DNA of 64,000 nt, taken from positions 1,364,001-1,428,000 of the forward strand of contig CP051139.1 in assembly GCA_001592805.2 (NCBI GenBank), given 5' to 3'. Under the pieces are notes generated by a model. The model worked only from the letters and a program-made list of their open reading frames with translations, did not search any database and was not told the DNA's origin. A program made the translations under genes and the position numbers. Each line of letters begins with the position of its first letter. The stretch's first letter is position 1. Of the stretch, positions 11,117-23,075 are shown piece after piece. Source of the DNA: Peltaster fructicola (Eukaryota > Ascomycota > Dothideomycetes).

Positions 11117-14100
11117 CTATGATATCACGTCTCTGGCTTGTACGGTACTTCCGTTGACAGCAATAAGTGCAAACTCTGCCACGGTAGCACCGGTACCGTT
11201 CTTCTCATCAGGAGTACCTTCTGTAGCTCTGTTGCCCGTTATGCTCAGCCTGACGTACTTACCAGTGTAGAACGGCTTCACCAGCGTTGCGTTGGTTGTG
11301 TTGGACTGATATGGTACAATGTCCGAGGCTGTGGCGGCGCTGTATGGACTGCTTATAGCCACATTCGAGTCGGACGCAACGATAAACGATGTGCTGCCGT
11401 TATTGGTATCGTTGAGGAAGGTCACATAGTAGACCTGCGGCGGTGCTTGTCCCCAGTCGAACCTCACTTCGCTGACTGGACTGTATGGCTCTTCCAACTC
11501 AATCAAAATCGACGATGTGACGTTCGATTGTGTTGGCTGCCACTTGGTGCTCACTGCACCGTCCACAGCGCTAAGAGGGAATTGCCCTGGGACATAACTA
11601 TTGTTGGAAGCTACTGGTCGGCATTGCAGGACATTGCCTGGCCAGGTCTTGACATTGCCGATCTGTCGGTTCTGCAGCACGATCGATCCTCCAGGCGGTA
11701 GCTGATATGTAGATGTGCGGTTTAGCCCAACCGTGACCGGGATCGCGCTGTCAGCGAACGTGCTGTTCGCATTTTCCAGGCTCTTGTCTAGTCGCGAGAT
11801 CGTCGTATGTGTCTGATTAGACGTAGCGTTGATAGCCCATCCCTGCCAGTAGATCGTCCTGTAGTCCAGGTTCAAGATCTGCGGCGGCAAGCTTGGATCG
11901 ACATTCAAGGAATCTAGCATGAGCTTCAGACCAAGATATCCGAATATCGCCACTCGATTGGCGCCGCCCATGCCAGTCAGGAACGGGTATGCTGGGTGTG
12001 TACCTCCATTCGTTGTGTAGTCGTCCTCGAGCTGCTCACTGTACTGATACCAAGGTGCTCGCACATATGGTCGGGAGGCATAGATGTCGTATGTGTATGA
12101 CGAGCATCCGGAGGGACTGATCGCATTGGCTACTATGCTGAAGACGCCATAGGTCATTCCAGGTCCATTGGGAGATTGCTTGCCAGCATAGTAGTCGAGA
12201 TCGCTCAGGGTGTAGGGATTGGGATAGTCTAAGAAGTCGTCGACGAGCACAACGTCTGCTTGTTTCACCGAGATGGACCCGTTCATCGCAGCATACTCGA
12301 GAATGAGACCTGCTTGTTGATCCACAGGCACGGTTATCTGCGAGGAAATACCTGCCCAGGTTGTGTTTGGTGTCAGGCCAAGTCTTGATCGAAGGGTATT
12401 TGCCGTGTTGATATGTGTTTGCATCAATACCATTGTGTAGCCAACATTAGTCTGGAAATTGGCATACTCGTCCGGATCAGTAGCATTGTAGAGATCGTAT
12501 TTCCCAGTCGTGGTGTTGAGAGTAATAACATCGGCGTAGAACTGAGCGATTGCATCATAGACTGGGAAGAGCTCGTCCTTGAAGAAGTCTGTATTGCCAG
12601 TGACGACGTAGTAGTTGTACAGCTCCAGACCGATGTCACCATTGAGATGATACTCGTAGTCGAAGCATGGTCCAGTACCAGTGCAGTTGCCGAAACGGCC
12701 ACTCGTCCAGCTATATACAGCACCATCCGGCGAGAACTCTCCAGTCTTGTTCTGGCTTGATTGATAGGCAGTCAGCACATTACGCTGAGCCTGAGGGAAC
12801 TTGTCCACTCTATATCGTGCGATCTGTCGAGACGCCGCTGGATGCGAGACTGCCAGGCCAGGAGCCATCCACACCTCTGCATCCCAGAAGATCAGACCGG
12901 CATAGCAGTCGCTACCCAGACCACAGACGCTGATGCTGTTGACGTCCAGTCGATCATTGTCGTCAGCTTCTGCAATAGCGTTGTCGCCGACAGTGTTCTG
13001 AATCAGATGGAAAGGATTGCTGACAGCCAGGATCTGCAGCTCGATAATGTTCTCATCGTCTGGCAGTGAACCATTACTGAAGCGGAAGCTGTCAACGGAG
13101 TCTTTCGTCAAGATACTCTCCCATTCCTCAATGTGCGAGGCAAGTAGATCGACGTATCCAGTCTGAGAACCGTCGAGAGATGCATTCTTTGCAGTGTCCT
13201 GCGGGTTGGAGAAGGCATCGCTTGAAGCGCCACCAATGTACTTTGTGATCGTGGTGGTCTGCCCAGCCTTGAGTGCCAGGGTGATAGCCTGAGCGATGGT
13301 CGAGCTGTTGCTACTAGCAATCGACGAATCGGTGAAGTTCTTCTGCGTCTTGATGGTGCATGAATCATCCACAGCCAGAGTCGAATAGATATAAGCTGTC
13401 ACATTCTGAATGCCATTTGGTCGCACTGATGTGTAGATCGTAGGCTGATCTGCTTCGTAGCCTTTCGCATTAAAGGCAGTACGTACAGCAGCATCGCCCT
13501 CCAGTAGATCAATAACAGTAGCATTGATAGCCCGAGATGGTGTGATCTTGAGCTGAACTGCTGCCTGATTGACGTAAAGCTTGTGAACAAACATCGAATA
13601 CTCGATGCCAATCGCTGGGCTTCCCGGTGGAGTCCATGTGTAAGACCATTCAAACATGCCAGCACCCATGTCTAAGGTCGAGACGAAGTTCGAGATCTGC
13701 TCTGCCGGCACACTGGCACTCAACAAGTAACCAGCAGTCTTGATGTGAATGCCAGCCCAGTGCGGCACACCGCTGATGACGCTCTCTCCTCCGTATTGAT
13801 TCAGCCACTCAAAGTTTGTGCCATTTGTCGTAGGCTGGGAGTCGTAGAAGCCAGCGATCGTAGCAAAGGTCTGTCTTCGGTCGAAGAGTGGCCAGCCGCT
13901 GATGAGATCGCCATCGACAGGACTATCGACCTCGAAGAAAGGCCCGACTGCTGCAAGGTTGATGCCTAGGTAGCCATTCGCAAGCGAGATGCGCGACTGA
14001 TAGTGTCCTTGATCGAGCGTCGAAGTTGTGATCCTCCAGTTGTCATCGTCCCAGGTTGTACCTTCGAACCTCGTGCTGTAGGATGTGCAGTGGACTGTCG

Positions 14101-14146
14101 TCAATGCGCATGAACACGCGAGACCATATACTAAAGACCTCCTCAT
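11117..14146 (-). CDS. ATH1: Secreted acid trehalase (GH65)
   Basis: An intact 1009-residue single-exon protein. Residues 1-20 are a signal peptide (two arginines, then a hydrophobic core, ending near VHC). The next ~270 residues are the GH65 N-terminal beta-sandwich. The (alpha/alpha)6 catalytic barrel follows, with the typical segment FDYEYHLNGDIGLELYNYY and a W-D-x-E-x-W motif (FWDAEVWMAPG). The C-terminal region, about 200 residues, is beta-rich and discoidin-like (SAVDGAVSTKWQP). Many N-x-S/T sites fit extracellular or vacuolar location. The enzyme hydrolyses extracellular trehalose to two glucose units. Length and order match fungal ATH1/TreA proteins, so the call is firm. Confidence 0.96.
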   Translation of the reverse strand: MRRSLVYGLACSCALTTVHCTSYSTRFEGTTWDDDNWRITTSTLDQGHYQSRISLANGYLGINLAAVGPFFEVDSPVDGDLISGWPLFDRRQTFATIAGFYDSQPTTNGTNFEWLNQYGGESVISGVPHWAGIHIKTAGYLLSASVPAEQISNFVSTLDMGAGMFEWSYTWTPPGSPAIGIEYSMFVHKLYVNQAAVQLKITPSRAINATVIDLLEGDAAVRTAFNAKGYEADQPTIYTSVRPNGIQNVTAYIYSTLAVDDSCTIKTQKNFTDSSIASSNSSTIAQAITLALKAGQTTTITKYIGGASSDAFSNPQDTAKNASLDGSQTGYVDLLASHIEEWESILTKDSVDSFRFSNGSLPDDENIIELQILAVSNPFHLIQNTVGDNAIAEADDNDRLDVNSISVCGLGSDCYAGLIFWDAEVWMAPGLAVSHPAASRQIARYRVDKFPQAQRNVLTAYQSSQNKTGEFSPDGAVYSWTSGRFGNCTGTGPCFDYEYHLNGDIGLELYNYYVVTGNTDFFKDELFPVYDAIAQFYADVITLNTTTGKYDLYNATDPDEYANFQTNVGYTMVLMQTHINTANTLRSRLGLTPNTTWAGISSQITVPVDQQAGLILEYAAMNGSISVKQADVVLVDDFLDYPNPYTLSDLDYYAGKQSPNGPGMTYGVFSIVANAISPSGCSSYTYDIYASRPYVRAPWYQYSEQLEDDYTTNGGTHPAYPFLTGMGGANRVAIFGYLGLKLMLDSLNVDPSLPPQILNLDYRTIYWQGWAINATSNQTHTTISRLDKSLENANSTFADSAIPVTVGLNRTSTYQLPPGGSIVLQNRQIGNVKTWPGNVLQCRPVASNNSYVPGQFPLSAVDGAVSTKWQPTQSNVTSSILIELEEPYSPVSEVRFDWGQAPPQVYYVTFLNDTNNGSTSFIVASDSNVAISSPYSAATASDIVPYQSNTTNATLVKPFYTGKYVRLSITGNRATEGTPDEKNGTGATVAEFALIAVNGSTVQARDVIS

Positions 14147-14835
14147 CTGTGGTAATCTTCTTGTCAGTGATTGGCTTCACTTGTGTTATGAAATGGGAAT
14201 CTGGGTTGACGGATCACATTCGCAATACTCAAGTGGAGAATGAGAACATACTCACCGTGGTTCTGTACTTGTCGAGGTCACACTGCCTCTGTCGACTGAC
14301 TATGGAGGTAGGTCATGTCCTCTGCAGGATACAAGCAGCATATGAGCACCGCACATGCGGGTATTTGCAGAGCGTCACAGCGTCATGCTCGATCATGACG
14401 ATCCCCTCTTTCAGGGCTATTGATTGATGCACAACGCATTGACCGGTTTGTAACCGAAGAGGAAGGTTTTTGGTACCTCACACACGTTTTCATTGACGTC
14501 AGTTTGGCGTTTTTAGACAGGGTTGCGGGGACAAGGCCGAAACATGGAGAGCAACCTTCAGCCATAACAACAAGGTGCTGTGGCGGTGCTGGCAACGACT
14601 CAATGGTGCAATTGAACCTGACACACACTCGGTGTATCTTAATTGTGTCGTGCTACATCTGTAGTACATGTCCTTACCAGAGCAGCTATAGAAGGACCCA
14701 GCGGCCCTCAAATGCTCAGACAGACGTCATGTTGAATATAACGCACCCGGCTCGCGAGAGCAGAGCCATTTCTAAACGCCTTTCGCTTGAACGCTGTCTA
14801 AAATGTTGAAATAGATACCACGTTTGGGTGGCATG
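14147..14835. other. Intergenic region, trehalase promoter
   Basis: About 690 bp holding the 5' flank of the trehalase gene and the 3' flank of GCV2. I see no RNA gene or repeat. A TGACGTCA-like half site (ATTGACGTCAG) lies near 14493, but one site is weak evidence for regulation. Confidence 0.45.
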
Positions 14836-17800
14836 CTAGGTCGGAGCTGGTGCTGCAGCGCCTGTGATGTCCGAGTCGATCGGCTCAACCGGAGCACAGC
14901 TTTCAGCAGTCAGTATTGCTTGATATTGTCACTCTTGCTTGACTTACCTGCAGAAGAGATTCATATCACCGTATGCATCGTCCAGTCTTGCCACTGACGG
15001 CCAGAACTTCTTCTCCTTCAGCCATGCCAACGGGTAAGCAGCAGTCTCGCGACTGTAGCTTCGGTTCCATTCTCCAACGATGAGGTCTTTCTGTGTATGA
15101 GGTGCCATCTTGAGCACGTTAGAGTCCTTTGGCTGCTCACCCTTCTCAACAGCTGCGATCTCTTTGCGGATGGAGATGAGGGCGTCACAGAAGCGATCCA
15201 GTTCAGCCTTGCTCTCGGATTCGGTTGGCTCAATCATGAGCGTGTTCGCTACTGGCCAGCTCATTGTGGGAGCGTGAAAGCCATAGTCCTGAAGTCGCTT
15301 GGCAACATCGATTGCCTCGATGCCAGCAGTCTCTTTGAATGGTCGAATGTCAAGGATGAACTCGTGTGCGCAGCGACCACTCTCGTTCGTGTACACAATC
15401 TGGTAGTGTGGCTTCAGTCGAGACAGGATGTAGTTGGCGTTCAGCAATGTAATCTTGGTTGCGTGAGTAAGGCCTCGAGCGCCCATCATCTTGATATACG
15501 ACCAGCTTATCGGCAAAATGCTTGCTGATCCCCATGGTGCTCCGGAGACAGGAGCAATAGCTTTGGACCCGCCAACATCTGCGACCAGAGGATGGCCAGG
15601 AAGGTATGGAGCAAGATGCTCAGCGACACCAATTGGGCCGACACCAGGACCACCACCACCATGAGGAATACAGAAGGTCTTGTGCAGATTTAGATGGCAC
15701 ACATCAGCACCGATCTCACCCGGCGAACAGAGACCAATCTGTGCGTTCATGTTGGCACCATCCATGTAGACCTGACCTCCATGCTTGTGGACGATCTCGC
15801 AAGCCTCCTTGACCTTTGGCTCGAACACACCGAAAGTGCTTGGGTATGTGATCATGATGGCTCCAAGCTCTTCGCTGTACTTTTCGCACTTGGCTTTGAG
15901 GTCGGCCATGTCCAGGTTGCCCGTACCGTGCTCACACTTGATGGTCACCACGCGCATGCCTGCCATCGCAGCACTTGCAGGGTTGGTACCGTGTGCTGAG
16001 ACAGGAATCAAGCAGATATCACGCTTCTTACCAGGCTGATCTTCTTGATACTTACGAATGACACGGAGACCAGCGAACTCACCCTGAGCTCCAGAGTTTG
16101 GCTGCAGAGAGACCGAGTGGAAGCCAGTGATCTCAGCGAGATCCTCCTCGAGTTCTGTAATAAGCTGTTTGTATCCCTGTGTCTGATCTGCTGGTGCGAA
16201 GGGATGAATAGCGGAGAATTCTGGCCAGGTTACTGGTGCCATCTCAGTGGCGGCGTTGAGCTTCATTGTACAGGAGCCGAGCGGAATCATTGAGTGGACG
16301 AGCGACAGATCCTTGGACTGCAGGTGGTAGATGTAGCGCATTAGTTCTGTTTCGGAGTGGTATGTGTTGAAGACAGGGTGTTCAAGGTAGGATGATGTTC
16401 GTCTGAGCTGCTCTGGCACTGCCGGGACTTCTCCCAGACCCTCGGCCAGCGCAAGGACGTCAACAGTGTCAGTAGTGAAAGCCTTCAGTATTTCTTCAAC
16501 TTGCTTCTTGCCGACGGTCTCATCTAATGTGATTCCGATGTGATCATCATCGATGACACGGAAATTGATCAGGAAGAGCTGAGCAGCCTTTTGGGCGAAG
16601 AGTCCAGCTTGTGACTTCTTGACGACGACGGTGTCGAAAGCAACAGGCTTGCGCACTTCGAGGCCAGCCTGCTCGAGTGCCTTGGCCAGGACCTGTGTCA
16701 TCTTTGCGACCTTCTCAGCAATGCGTCGAAGTCCTTGAGGTCCGTGGTAGACAGCATACATCGCAGACATGTTGGCTAGCAGCGCTTGTGCAGTACAGAT
16801 GTTGCTCGTTGCCTTCTCACGTCTGATGTGCTGCTCTCGAGTCTGCAGAGCCAAGCGTGCAGCTTTATCGCCAAGACGATCTTTCGACAGACCGATCAAA
16901 CGACCAGGGATCTTACGCTTGTGCTTCTCGCTGACAGCGAAGAATGCCGCATGTGGTCCACCAAAGCCAAATGGCACACCGAAGCGTTGAGCGTTACCAA
17001 AGGCAACATCAGCACCAAATTCGCCCGGTGGTGTCAGGAGCGTCAGAGCCAGGAGATCAGTGCCAACAGCGAAAGTAGCCTGCAGCTTGTGCGTCTTGTC
17101 TGCAACATTCTTGTAGTCTTCAACACCACCGAGAGTGTCGGGGTACTGGGCTAACACGCCGACCAAGTCCTCGCCGGCTTCATCGATGACCTTTGAGTTG
17201 TCTGCTAGGATATCTGCAACCTTGATTTCGACACCGAATCCTTCTGCTCTGCTGGCGAGCACTGCGATGGTCTGTGGGTGACAGAGGTGCGAAACGAGGT
17301 AGACCTTTCGCGCTCGTTTCTGGCGCGAGGCAGGTAATGAGTTGAGAGAAAGTGTCATGGCCTCTGCTGCAGCTGTTGGCTCGTCAAGCACGGAAGCGTT
17401 GGCAATGGCGAGGCCAGTCAGGTCTGTGATCACAGTCTGGAAGTTGAGCAGCGACTCCAATCGGCCTTGACTGATCTCTGGCTGGTAAGGTGTGTAGCTG
17501 GTGTACCATCCTGGATTCTCCAAAATGTTCCTCTTGATCACCTCTGGCACTTTTGTTCCTGCATAGCCACATCCGATATAGCTCTTGTAGACATGATTCT
17601 CGCTGGCGATCTCGCGCAACCTTGAAAGCAACTGACTCTCAGAGAAACCCTCCTCGCTCGTAGCCTGGGTGGCTGAGTCTAAGATCGGCCCAGCAATCTT
17701 GATGTCTCTCGTCGACAGGATATCTGCTGGTAAACATTGCTTCACGAATTCGTCGAGGGTCTTGGCGGGAGGGTCGAGAGTCTGCAGCATCTGTTCTGCT

Positions 17801-18045
17801 GTCGTTGCGGACGGACCAATGTGCCGGCGGGAGAAGCTGTCGAGTGGTGCAAAGATAGCATCGTTTCTGACCTTGGCTTCTGTAGGTTGACCATCTTCTG
17901 TAGTGCTCGAGTAAAAGGTTCGGAGGTGAGTCCTAGCTCTACATGCGTTCGTGGTACGTCTCAAAACAACACACTGTTGTGACAGTGGTCGTCGCGTGGC
18001 AAGCCAATGCGCACGCAGGCGCACGACTGCAGCAGAGCCTGTCAT
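14836..18045 (-). CDS. GCV2: Glycine dehydrogenase (decarboxylating), P-protein
   Basis: Two exons, 18045-14948 and 14899-14836, encode 1053 residues. The 48-nt intron near the 3' end restores the family's usual short C-terminal tail after NLFC. The P-protein is the pyridoxal-phosphate subunit of the mitochondrial glycine cleavage system, which releases CO2 from glycine and passes the aminomethyl group to H-protein lipoate. The Arg-rich, acid-poor first ~50 residues form a mitochondrial presequence. The PLP lysine lies in NLHKTFCIPHGGGGPG at about residue 789. SYIGCGYAGTKVPEVIKRN near the start of the mature protein is also characteristic. The first true ATG is at 18045. The frame is open 12 codons further upstream, but only from a TTG. 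Intact. Confidence 0.96.
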
Positions 18046-18726
18046 TATTGCCAGGTATGGGTTGGTGAGTGTTCGAGGCAAGATCTGAAAGACCGGAATG
18101 GATCGTCGAGAAAGCTCTCGGCAAGATTATCGTGTGGCGGTGGATCAATTTTTAGCTCTTCCCTAGGCGCACATGGTAACGAGGTCTATGTTGGAGGTGC
18201 CAATGCCAAGAGCTGGCGCGGTGCTCCATGGACCGCACGATTTGATGGACCTACAGTAGGCAACTTCGAATCGTGGCTGTTGGCTTTCCACGACGTTGTC
18301 TGCATTGTGTTGCATGTACATACATGTATCTTCACCATGTCTTCCAACGTGACCAGGGTCTTTGAGCTGCATCTGAGTTCAGCCTCAAGCAAAGTGGGGC
18401 GGTCTGGTCGCCATTCTCCATGTGCTCCATGTGATACCTCAGGGCTCGTCTACAGATCACTTGCACTGCTTCAAGGGACATCTAAGCATCTTGCGTTCTA
18501 GTGTTCATCTCATCGTGATCGTCGGGCTCGACTCCAGCGCCTGAATTCGTCTCACCGGGTACTGTCAAGCACTGCATCCTGACAGAAACAGTCGCCAGCA
18601 TTGTGCCTACATAAGCCTCAACTGCCTACGAAGAGTCATCATAACGGTGAATGAAGCTCTACATTCCGCCTTGTAACATCGCTTTTGTGTTGACAAGGAC
18701 TGAGTTCCCTCACACACACTGACAGG
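18046..18726. other. Intergenic divergent promoter region
   Basis: This 680-bp stretch separates GCV2 and the ubiquitin hydrolase gene, which are transcribed away from each other. A near-palindromic ATGTACATACATGTA lies around 18314-18328. The 164-codon open frame here (18007-18501) overlaps the start of GCV2 and shows no domain. Confidence 0.45.
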
Positions 18727-19503
18727 ATGGCTCCATTCACCAAAGACACCATGACATCGCATGAGCATGGCGTTTTCTTCAACGCGAAAGGCAAGAAGAC
18801 TTTCATACCACTCGAGATCAATCCGGAGATCTTCGAGGAGATTGTACACAAGCTCGGTGTCTCGCCAGATCTCGGCTTCTTCGATGTCTACAGCATAGAT
18901 GACCCGGACTTGCTCGCCATGATCCCACGACCAGTACATGCTATCATCTTCATCGCTGCTGCGAATGTCTACCACCAAGTACGCAAACATGATGGCTCGA
19001 AGGAGCTCACATACGATGCTTCCGGCGAAGGAGAGCCGGTGATGTGGTTCAAACAGACTATCGGCCACGCTTGTGGCCTCATGGCTCTACTACACTGCAT
19101 CAGCAACGGTAGCACGAAGCAGTACATCCTCCCTGACTCTGACCTCGACAAGCTTCTGAAGAAAGCTCTTCCCTTGAATCCGTGGCCACGAGCCGAAGTG
19201 CTGTACAACTCTCCGGAGATCGAGAAGGCCCATATGGCTGCAGCTTGGAAAGGTGACTCGACTGCGCCCATGGCAGAAGAGCCCAATGGCTATCACTTCT
19301 TGAGCTTCGTGAGGAGCGAAAAGGACGGGCACCTATATGAGATGGATGCCTCATGGAACGGTCCGATTGATCGAGGTGAGCTGGCTGACGGCGAGGACAT
19401 GCTGAGCGAGCAAGCTCTAAAGCAGGGTATTCGGCGATTCATGAGTCTTGCTGATGATGTCGTCGAGTTCGGTATCGTTGCTCTTGCCAAGAAGGATCCT
19501 TGA
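18727..19503 (+). CDS. YUH1: Ubiquitin carboxyl-terminal hydrolase, UCH family (peptidase C12)
   Basis: A 258-residue single-exon protein of the usual UCH-L1/L3/Yuh1 size. The catalytic set is visible: Gln110 and Cys116 in FKQTIGHACGLMALLH, His190 in NGYHFLSF and Asp207 in YEMDASWNGPI. These enzymes cleave small adducts from the ubiquitin C-terminus and help recycle ubiquitin (and Nedd8/Rub1). The N-terminal PLEINPEIFEEIVHKLGV segment matches the family start, which supports the ATG at 18727 (context AGGATGGC). There is no signal or membrane segment, so it is cytosolic or nuclear. Intact. Confidence 0.95.
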   Translation: MAPFTKDTMTSHEHGVFFNAKGKKTFIPLEINPEIFEEIVHKLGVSPDLGFFDVYSIDDPDLLAMIPRPVHAIIFIAAANVYHQVRKHDGSKELTYDASGEGEPVMWFKQTIGHACGLMALLHCISNGSTKQYILPDSDLDKLLKKALPLNPWPRAEVLYNSPEIEKAHMAAAWKGDSTAPMAEEPNGYHFLSFVRSEKDGHLYEMDASWNGPIDRGELADGEDMLSEQALKQGIRRFMSLADDVVEFGIVALAKKDP

Positions 19504-19568
19504 GCATGTGGTCCTACTACTCCAAGCTCTTATGATTGTATGAAACCTGTTCATTGTGCCAATCTACT

Positions 19569-21663
19569 TCACACGCTGAAATTGTCTGGCCAGATACTGT
19601 ACATGTCCTGCATGTTCAGCGTCATATCCTCCATGCTTAGCACACTCAGATGCTCAATATTGAGGTCGGCACCGCTCGTCATCAGTGGCGAGGCTTGTCG
19701 AGAGATCTCGGCCGCCATCGATGGTGTTGCATTGCCAGGATGAAGCATCTGTTCGACTGGAACGCTGGCCGCTCGGAAGTCAGGTTGCATCATCAAGTCA
19801 GCAGACAGATGACCGTCGAAGCTGTGTCTCGGCGCGTTACAGAGCATCGTCTGCTCCATGGGTACAGGCCGAATATATCTCGGAGCACTGATCTCCAGTG
19901 GAGCTCCTCGCAGGCAGAAGGTCATGTAGAGAGCCTTCGAAGCGATGTAGCGCGTGATGAATGCTACAACAATGTCAGCAACTTATTCCTTGACAGTGAT
20001 CAGATCACCAACCTCTCGCACGGTGCCACTCGGCGACTCCCATTCGAAAGACACATCTCACAAGGTGTGCTTTGAAGAAACTCTTCCTCACTGCTGCCTG
20101 TGCGAGGGTTGCTCCCGCAAGGAGGCTGCACAAGTGTCAGTACAGAGAACATCCCTTGAGATTCGACACCTACATCCACAACCTGAGATAAGGCAGCGGC
20201 GCCCAAGCTGCCTCCGAGATCTTCCTCGCTGTGTCCCATAGACCATCTATGGTTGCTTGGTTGGACGGGTGATCGGGATGTATCCTTAACACGTCCAGGT
20301 TGTACATCAATAAGATCCTGAGATAGACAATCCTTGCAAGGTAGTGAGCATCTGGTGCCAACGGGTCTGGCTCCAATCCCATGCTGCGAGCCTGCTCCAA
20401 TCGCCTTTGATATGGTGCCGCTACTTCGTCAGGCACATCGACTGTCTTCCAGAAGTCCGGTATTGGGCCAAGAAAATCAATGACATCCATCACATCCTGT
20501 ATGAGTTTGGATGTATGCACTAGTCGCTGCTTGTAGGGATTGCTGTCGGCCGTGTTGTTGTTGAAGTCCTCTGTCTCGCTCCTGAGCAGTCGGAACATGG
20601 CTAGACAACTCTCAAATTGTTGGTCAACATCTGCCTCGCCATGGTATAGACCATCGCATGTGGTGAGTATAGGCTTCTCGTCGAACATCAAAGCGTGGCA
20701 GAGGTCTAAGCACTCCAACATCATCGAGAGCGATTTGCTGAATGTACTTAGACCACCTTTGAGCCGAATGATACTCTGCAGACCTTGCAGATGCAATATT
20801 GACTCTCTGCTTCCCTTCGACATCTCGTAAGACAACAGACAAGCCAGGTAGCCTATGGTCTCGTCTGACACTGCACTGCTCGATGCTTTCATACGTTCGT
20901 TGATGTTTCGAAAGACTCTGGCTTTGTACAAGGCGTAGTCGAGAGGAGTATCGCTTCCTCGTACAGCGTCGAGATCTGTGCGTTGTCAGCTTTGTGTTAC
21001 TCTACATCTCGACACACTCACGGCCAACAGATGCTAGACACAGGGCGGCAAGCACCGTAGGGCATGTCTCCATGTCTTGTCGTGACGACAGCACTTCTGC
21101 AGCCAGCGTGGCATTGATACCTGGACACAGCCAGTCAAGATAGCTTTTGCAATAGTCAAACATTTGATCGATATGTGCCTGCGACTCAAATCGCTCGTCT
21201 GAGTCATCCTGTGTGGGTGGGAAGCTCATCGACGGCACTGGTGAAGGCTGTGCAGATGTGTTGTGGAAGTAAGTCTCCGGAGTGTGCAATGATGGAGTTG
21301 TCCCAGCGGATCGCTGATCATCTTGCCAATCGACGAAGGTGAGTTGAGCGCCGCCCGAAGGCGTAGGTGACTTCTTCGACAATGATCGTCTCATATGCGC
21401 TGTCCTTTGTGGTGGTTTTAATCGGTCGTGAGTTGTGTCTGGAAGTACGACCTCTGAGGTCGCTCGCTCTTTCGCCCGTCCATCGTTTCTTTGAGGTGAA
21501 GCAACACGTTTCCGTTCGTTCTCTATTGTAGGAGTTAGCTCGGCGACGCCAAAAGCACTATCCGAGTCACATGTCGGGACATACCTGCTCTCTGCCGTCT
21601 TCTGAAGTCTCGCATTGCCTGAGATCGGACCTTGCGTCTCGTCGTCTGGTCCTTACCTGCATC
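19569..21663 (-). CDS. Fungal_trans_2-type transcription factor; gene model uncertain
   Basis: Working model of five exons (21663-21585, 21522-21022, 20975-20174, 20125-20013, 19963-19569), giving 629 residues. A basic N-terminus (TTRRKVRSQAMRDFRRRQR) and a long helical regulatory region (for example YLDWLCPGINATLAAEVLSS, PLPYLRLW, TRYIASKALYMTF) fit the Ascomycete Fungal_trans_2/DUF3468 regulators. Such proteins often lack a classical zinc cluster. Two parts are unsure. Just upstream, an ATG at 21694 opens MLQFVHLTGPD, the family-like N-terminus, but in another frame, one base out of phase. Between 20175 and 20000 all three frames look partly coding, so exon 4 could be wrong. Target genes are unknown. 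The gene is real; exact ends and exon 4 are tentative. Confidence 0.7.
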
Positions 21664-21694
21664 AGGCCCAGTCAAATGTACGAATTGGAGCATT

Positions 21695-23075
21695 GCTGCG
21701 TTTGACACGAAGCTACCAGCAGTACAACTTCGTTACGGTTGTCCAATGAGATGGAACTAGCATTCGGGAGTGCGGGTCTCAGACAGACGTATAGCCGTGT
21801 GTGGTATGTGGTGTTTGAGACTCGTAGTGGGTGATTGTTATTCATTTCGAGCGGATATGACAACCTGGCATCGCTCACGCTTTGTATTGCCCATCTTGCG
21901 GATCTTCAGCAACAGGTCTCGCGCTTCGCGTGGTGCCTTGACCTAGGCTTCGACTAAAGTGGACAGTCATAGTGCGGCTGAGAGGTTGTAATGATGCTGC
22001 TCTGGCGACTTCCATTGCGCTGGAGCACACAGCAACATAGAGTGCCACGGTCAGATTATCCCAGGCGGATGAGCAAGCACCTACTTGGGTTAGCACCTGG
22101 ACTGCGGTTGTTCTCTTTTTCTAGACTGCTCCCTGACCAAAGTGCTAGATGATTGGTCAATACCTGGCTAGCTTTGCTGAAGAGCGATCGTTTGGGCAGA
22201 GCTGAGAACATTAGGGCGGAGTTAAAGTGGTAGTTTGTTCTACCGCCTTTTCCATATCGTTCGTCTATTACAAAGGCCGTTCTGAAGAAGTAGCCTTGCT
22301 GCACACTGATTGGCCTGGATTCTGATGCCGTCTTCAGCAGGTCACTGGAAAACATCGGCAGCGCTCGATCAATTGATGAGCCCGAAATGTAGCGCTTTCA
22401 CAACGAGCGCTCCTCCACGCCCTATCCCTCGACTCATTCGTACTTGCATTTAGGTCGGGCTGGAGTACTGCTGAACCTCATGCTGGTGCAACAGCCAAGC
22501 GGCCAACAGGTGAGCTTATCGTAGCGCTACTCGCTCGCAACATATAACGCTTTGAGACATGGCTCCGAGTGAGCCGTTATTGCCGTTGTGTCGCAGATCG
22601 AATGCTTCCGATCAGAGTGGTCCACAGGTGGAGGAGCTTCACTGTCACAAGCAGAGCATGAGCAAACTCTATGGCCCCGATAGGATCTCCACGTGGAGTT
22701 GATCAACAAGCTGAAGGATGACCTCATTTCCACCATCGGCAGGTACCATGCCCTCACCGTCAGATGCTAGGCATATCGACAAGACCCTGGCGTCAAGATG
22801 GTGTTGGAAGACCAAGTGGACCAGTATGACGGTTCGTCCTGCCGCTCGGCACCTGACGAGGGTGTGGTTGCAAATCTTAGCTTGTATGGTATGTTAGGTG
22901 AATCGTGACGCATGTCTTTCTTCCTCAGCCACAGCTGCGTCGTGGACCACAATAGCATCCTACTGACACCATGTTATGGAAACCCAAAATCCGGTCTCAC
23001 TATACCCGACATGTTATTGCCGTCAATCGACTCTCCTGAAGCAACAGCTCAGAGGATAACGCAGCGCTGTCAGCA
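21695..23075. other. Intergenic region, nothing firm
   Basis: About 1.4 kb between the transcription factor start and the end of the oligoribonuclease gene. The longest open frame (22056-22355, minus, 99 codons) shows no domain or homology that I recognise. There are no terminal repeats or transposase fragments that I can see. Confidence 0.45.

Noticed and set aside
18310-18330. Near-palindrome ATGTACATACATGTA
   Set aside because: Short and isolated in a promoter; not enough to call an operator or inverted repeat element.
18007-18501. 164-codon plus-strand open frame in the GCV2/UCH promoter
   Set aside because: It overlaps the GCV2 presequence region and has Cys/His/Arg-rich random text without spacing of a zinc finger.
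22056-22355. 99-codon minus-strand frame
   Set aside because: Possible orphan, but no domain, no intron signal and no neighbouring clue; left as intergenic.
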